Shown: positions 42,280-43,278 of the stretch, piece after piece
Layout of the letters: the number at the start of each line of letters is the position of its first letter
Position numbering within the stretch: the stretch's first letter is position 1
Origin: Prevotella sp.
GTDB lineage: Bacteria; Bacteroidota; Bacteroidia; Bacteroidales; Bacteroidaceae
Assembly: GCA_024680755.1 (NCBI GenBank)
Contig: JAILBT010000009.1
Span: 1-43,278 of the forward strand
Length of the DNA: 43,278 bases
Reading direction: 5' to 3'
Notes under the pieces: model-generated
What the model was told of the DNA's origin: nothing
Database searches by the model: none
The model's input: the letters and a program-made list of their open reading frames with translations, nothing else
Program-made: the position numbers and the translations under genes

Positions 42280-42732
42280 TTATCTGGCTATTGTCCTTAC
42301 CTTTGAGGGTTTGATAATCTGTGCGCCCAGCAGGAGACGGTAGTACTTGTAGTTGTTGGTGATGATGACGCGGCACTTCTGCTTCCGTGCCAGCACGAAC
42401 TGGATGTTGTCCTCGATGTCAGTTCCCGTCTGATCGAGTGCGAAGTCGAGATCCTTCACCGTGAAATTGATGATAGTGAAGCGGTGCTGCAATTCGCGGA
42501 CGATAGTGCGTATCTCGTCATTGGTTTTACGCTTCTGATAGACTGAGATGAGTTGCGCCACGCTGAGCGTTGAGATGTAGAGCCGTTTGCCCACGATGGA
42601 ATATAGATAGTGCAGACAGTCGCTGTCGGTCTGATACCGCGAATCACCACTATACGCGCCAATGAGCACGTTGGTATTTACGAAGATATGATTGGGATTG
42701 TAAGTCTTGACCTGTCGTGTCATAGCCGTCAT
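42280..42732 (-). CDS. PIN-like protein with neutralised active site
   Basis: A 150-residue protein with the PIN fold pattern: HIFVNTNVLIGAYSGD at the N-terminus, STLSVAQLISVY in the middle and RVIITNNYKYYR near the end. In active PIN domains these places hold Asp, Glu and Asp; here they are N19, Q60 and N127. Only the central acidic pair (D105, D108 in TDIEDNI) remains. The codons are each one base away from the acidic ones. The start ATG 42732 directly follows the stop of the antitoxin-like gene (TGAATG). It may be an inactive toxin, an RNA-binding decoy or a diverged subfamily. Confidence 0.75.
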   Translation of the reverse strand: MTAMTRQVKTYNPNHIFVNTNVLIGAYSGDSRYQTDSDCLHYLYSIVGKRLYISTLSVAQLISVYQKRKTNDEIRTIVRELQHRFTIINFTVKDLDFALDQTGTDIEDNIQFVLARKQKCRVIITNNYKYYRLLLGAQIIKPSKVRTIAR

Positions 42733-42987
42733 TCAGAATACCAGATGCGGGAATTGCTTCTTTTCTTCAGCAGTAAGCAGGTCGAGGTTGCCCGCCATCC
42801 ACATGCCCACCTGTGCGTCAACTAGTTCCTTATATTTCAGTCCAGTCTTCTCAAGAAGCAACTGCAACACTGCCTTGCGCTCCTTCTCTACTTGACCCTT
42901 GGTCGAGTTCCGTCGCGACTCAGCAGATTGCGAACGAGTTCGCATCTGCTCTCGCTGCTCCGTCACTTGTTTCTGTTTCTCGCTCAT
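42733..42987 (-). CDS. Antitoxin-like partner of the second PIN module
   Basis: An 84-residue, highly charged protein. The first 40 residues are Gln/Arg/Ser/Lys-rich and probably disordered or coiled (MSEKQKQVTEQREQMRTRSQ). The second half (LLLEKTGLKYKELVDAQVGM...FPHLVF) is helical. Position and size fit an antitoxin, with the stop touching the start of the PIN gene. No known antitoxin family is recognised. Transcription is from a promoter shared in sequence with the GH2 promoter. Confidence 0.65.
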   Translation of the reverse strand: MSEKQKQVTEQREQMRTRSQSAESRRNSTKGQVEKERKAVLQLLLEKTGLKYKELVDAQVGMWMAGNLDLLTAEEKKQFPHLVF

Positions 42988-43017
42988 AATTATGTGCCTT
43001 TAAATTGTTATAACGGG

Positions 43018-43053
43018 TGCAAATTTAGATAAAATTTTCGAATTATAAGCCAG
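43018..43053 (-). promoter_or_regulatory. Promoter of the second PIN module, shared 36-base block
   Basis: The minus strand has TAAATTTG (43027-43020) about 26 bases upstream of the predicted transcript's ATG at 42987. The block CTGGCTTATAATTCGA...TTTTATCTAAATTTGCA matches 32 of 36 bases of the GH2 promoter at 6030-6065. Confidence 0.75.
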
Positions 43054-43242
43054 GCGAGATAAAGAATAAATTTTTCTTTAGAGGAAAGATAAGCAAAAAT
43101 CTGCAAAGTTACTGCTTTCTTCACATAATTTGTGACAATCGGCTTCGATTTCCTCAGATTTCCTATAGATGGCTACATCCCGTCAAGTCACAATTTCGCT
43201 TAAATGATTGCGTAAAAGTATTCATTTTCGCTCAATTATGTG

Positions 43243-43250
43243 TAATTTTG
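43243..43250 (+). promoter_or_regulatory. Possible promoter reading out of the window
   Basis: TAATTTTG followed by CCCGC resembles a -7 box of a gene to the right. The -33 region (TTTTCG near 43225) is weak. The preceding 43060-43240 has no gene; it contains a short palindrome TCACA-TAATT-TGTGA near 43122-43138. Confidence 0.4.
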
Positions 43251-43278
43251 CCCGCACTATTGAGTAACGTTTATCAAA

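Overview
The window looks like chromosomal DNA of a Bacteroidales bacterium, most likely Prevotellaceae. Three things point there. Promoters follow the Bacteroidetes pattern (TTTG, then 19-21 bases, then TAnnTTTG). The protein families are typical of the phylum: BACON, fimbrillin-like lipoproteins, the Fibrobacter-type major paralogous domain, DUF2851, PF09820/PF08011 ATPase-nuclease fusions, and LytTR signalling. Genes are GC-rich while the gaps between them are AT-rich and full of repeats. The species cannot be fixed from sequence alone.

Left third (1-16.6 kb): the end of a Sel1-repeat gene; a transposase remnant; an SDR oxidoreductase; thrA (aspartokinase-homoserine dehydrogenase); a small unknown gene behind a long structured leader; a secreted GH2 glycosidase whose stop codon overlaps the start of xerD; a LytS/LytR-type two-component pair; an aldo/keto reductase; a BASS-family transporter; and a DUF2851 protein.

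Middle (16.7-31.8 kb): an acyl-CoA thioesterase; a four-gene envelope operon (LPP20-like exported protein, DUF4384 protein, outer-membrane barrel, and a secreted leucine-rich-repeat/caspase-like protease) closed by a strong terminator; a 1034-residue protein joining receiver-like domains to a PEP-synthase ATP-grasp domain; RNase R flanked by two different tandem repeats; tRNA-Leu(CAA); mannose-1-phosphate guanylyltransferase; and an AAA-like ATPase/PD-(D/E)XK protein.

Right third (31.9-43.3 kb): a surface cluster that starts from back-to-back promoters (LPP20-like protein to the left; PEGA/barrel protein, BACON lipoprotein and two paralogous fimbrillin-like lipoproteins to the right). It is followed by two minus-strand PIN modules. 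One is an ordinary VapBC-like pair with a palindromic operator. In the other, the PIN protein has lost the charge at three expected catalytic positions. Several very small hydrophobic reading frames lie between them.

The most unusual non-coding content is a 159-bp composite repeat present twice in opposite orientation (2257-2415 and 21292-21450), a conserved promoter-leader element shared by the GH2 and PEP-synthase-like genes, a 36-base promoter block shared by the GH2 gene and the degenerate PIN module, and a family of CGAATTA-rich spacers. The best candidates for an undescribed system are the LRR-caspase envelope operon, with its apparent relative at 31.9-40.7 kb, and the charge-neutral PIN module. 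All functional statements are inferred from sequence recognition; no database search was run.
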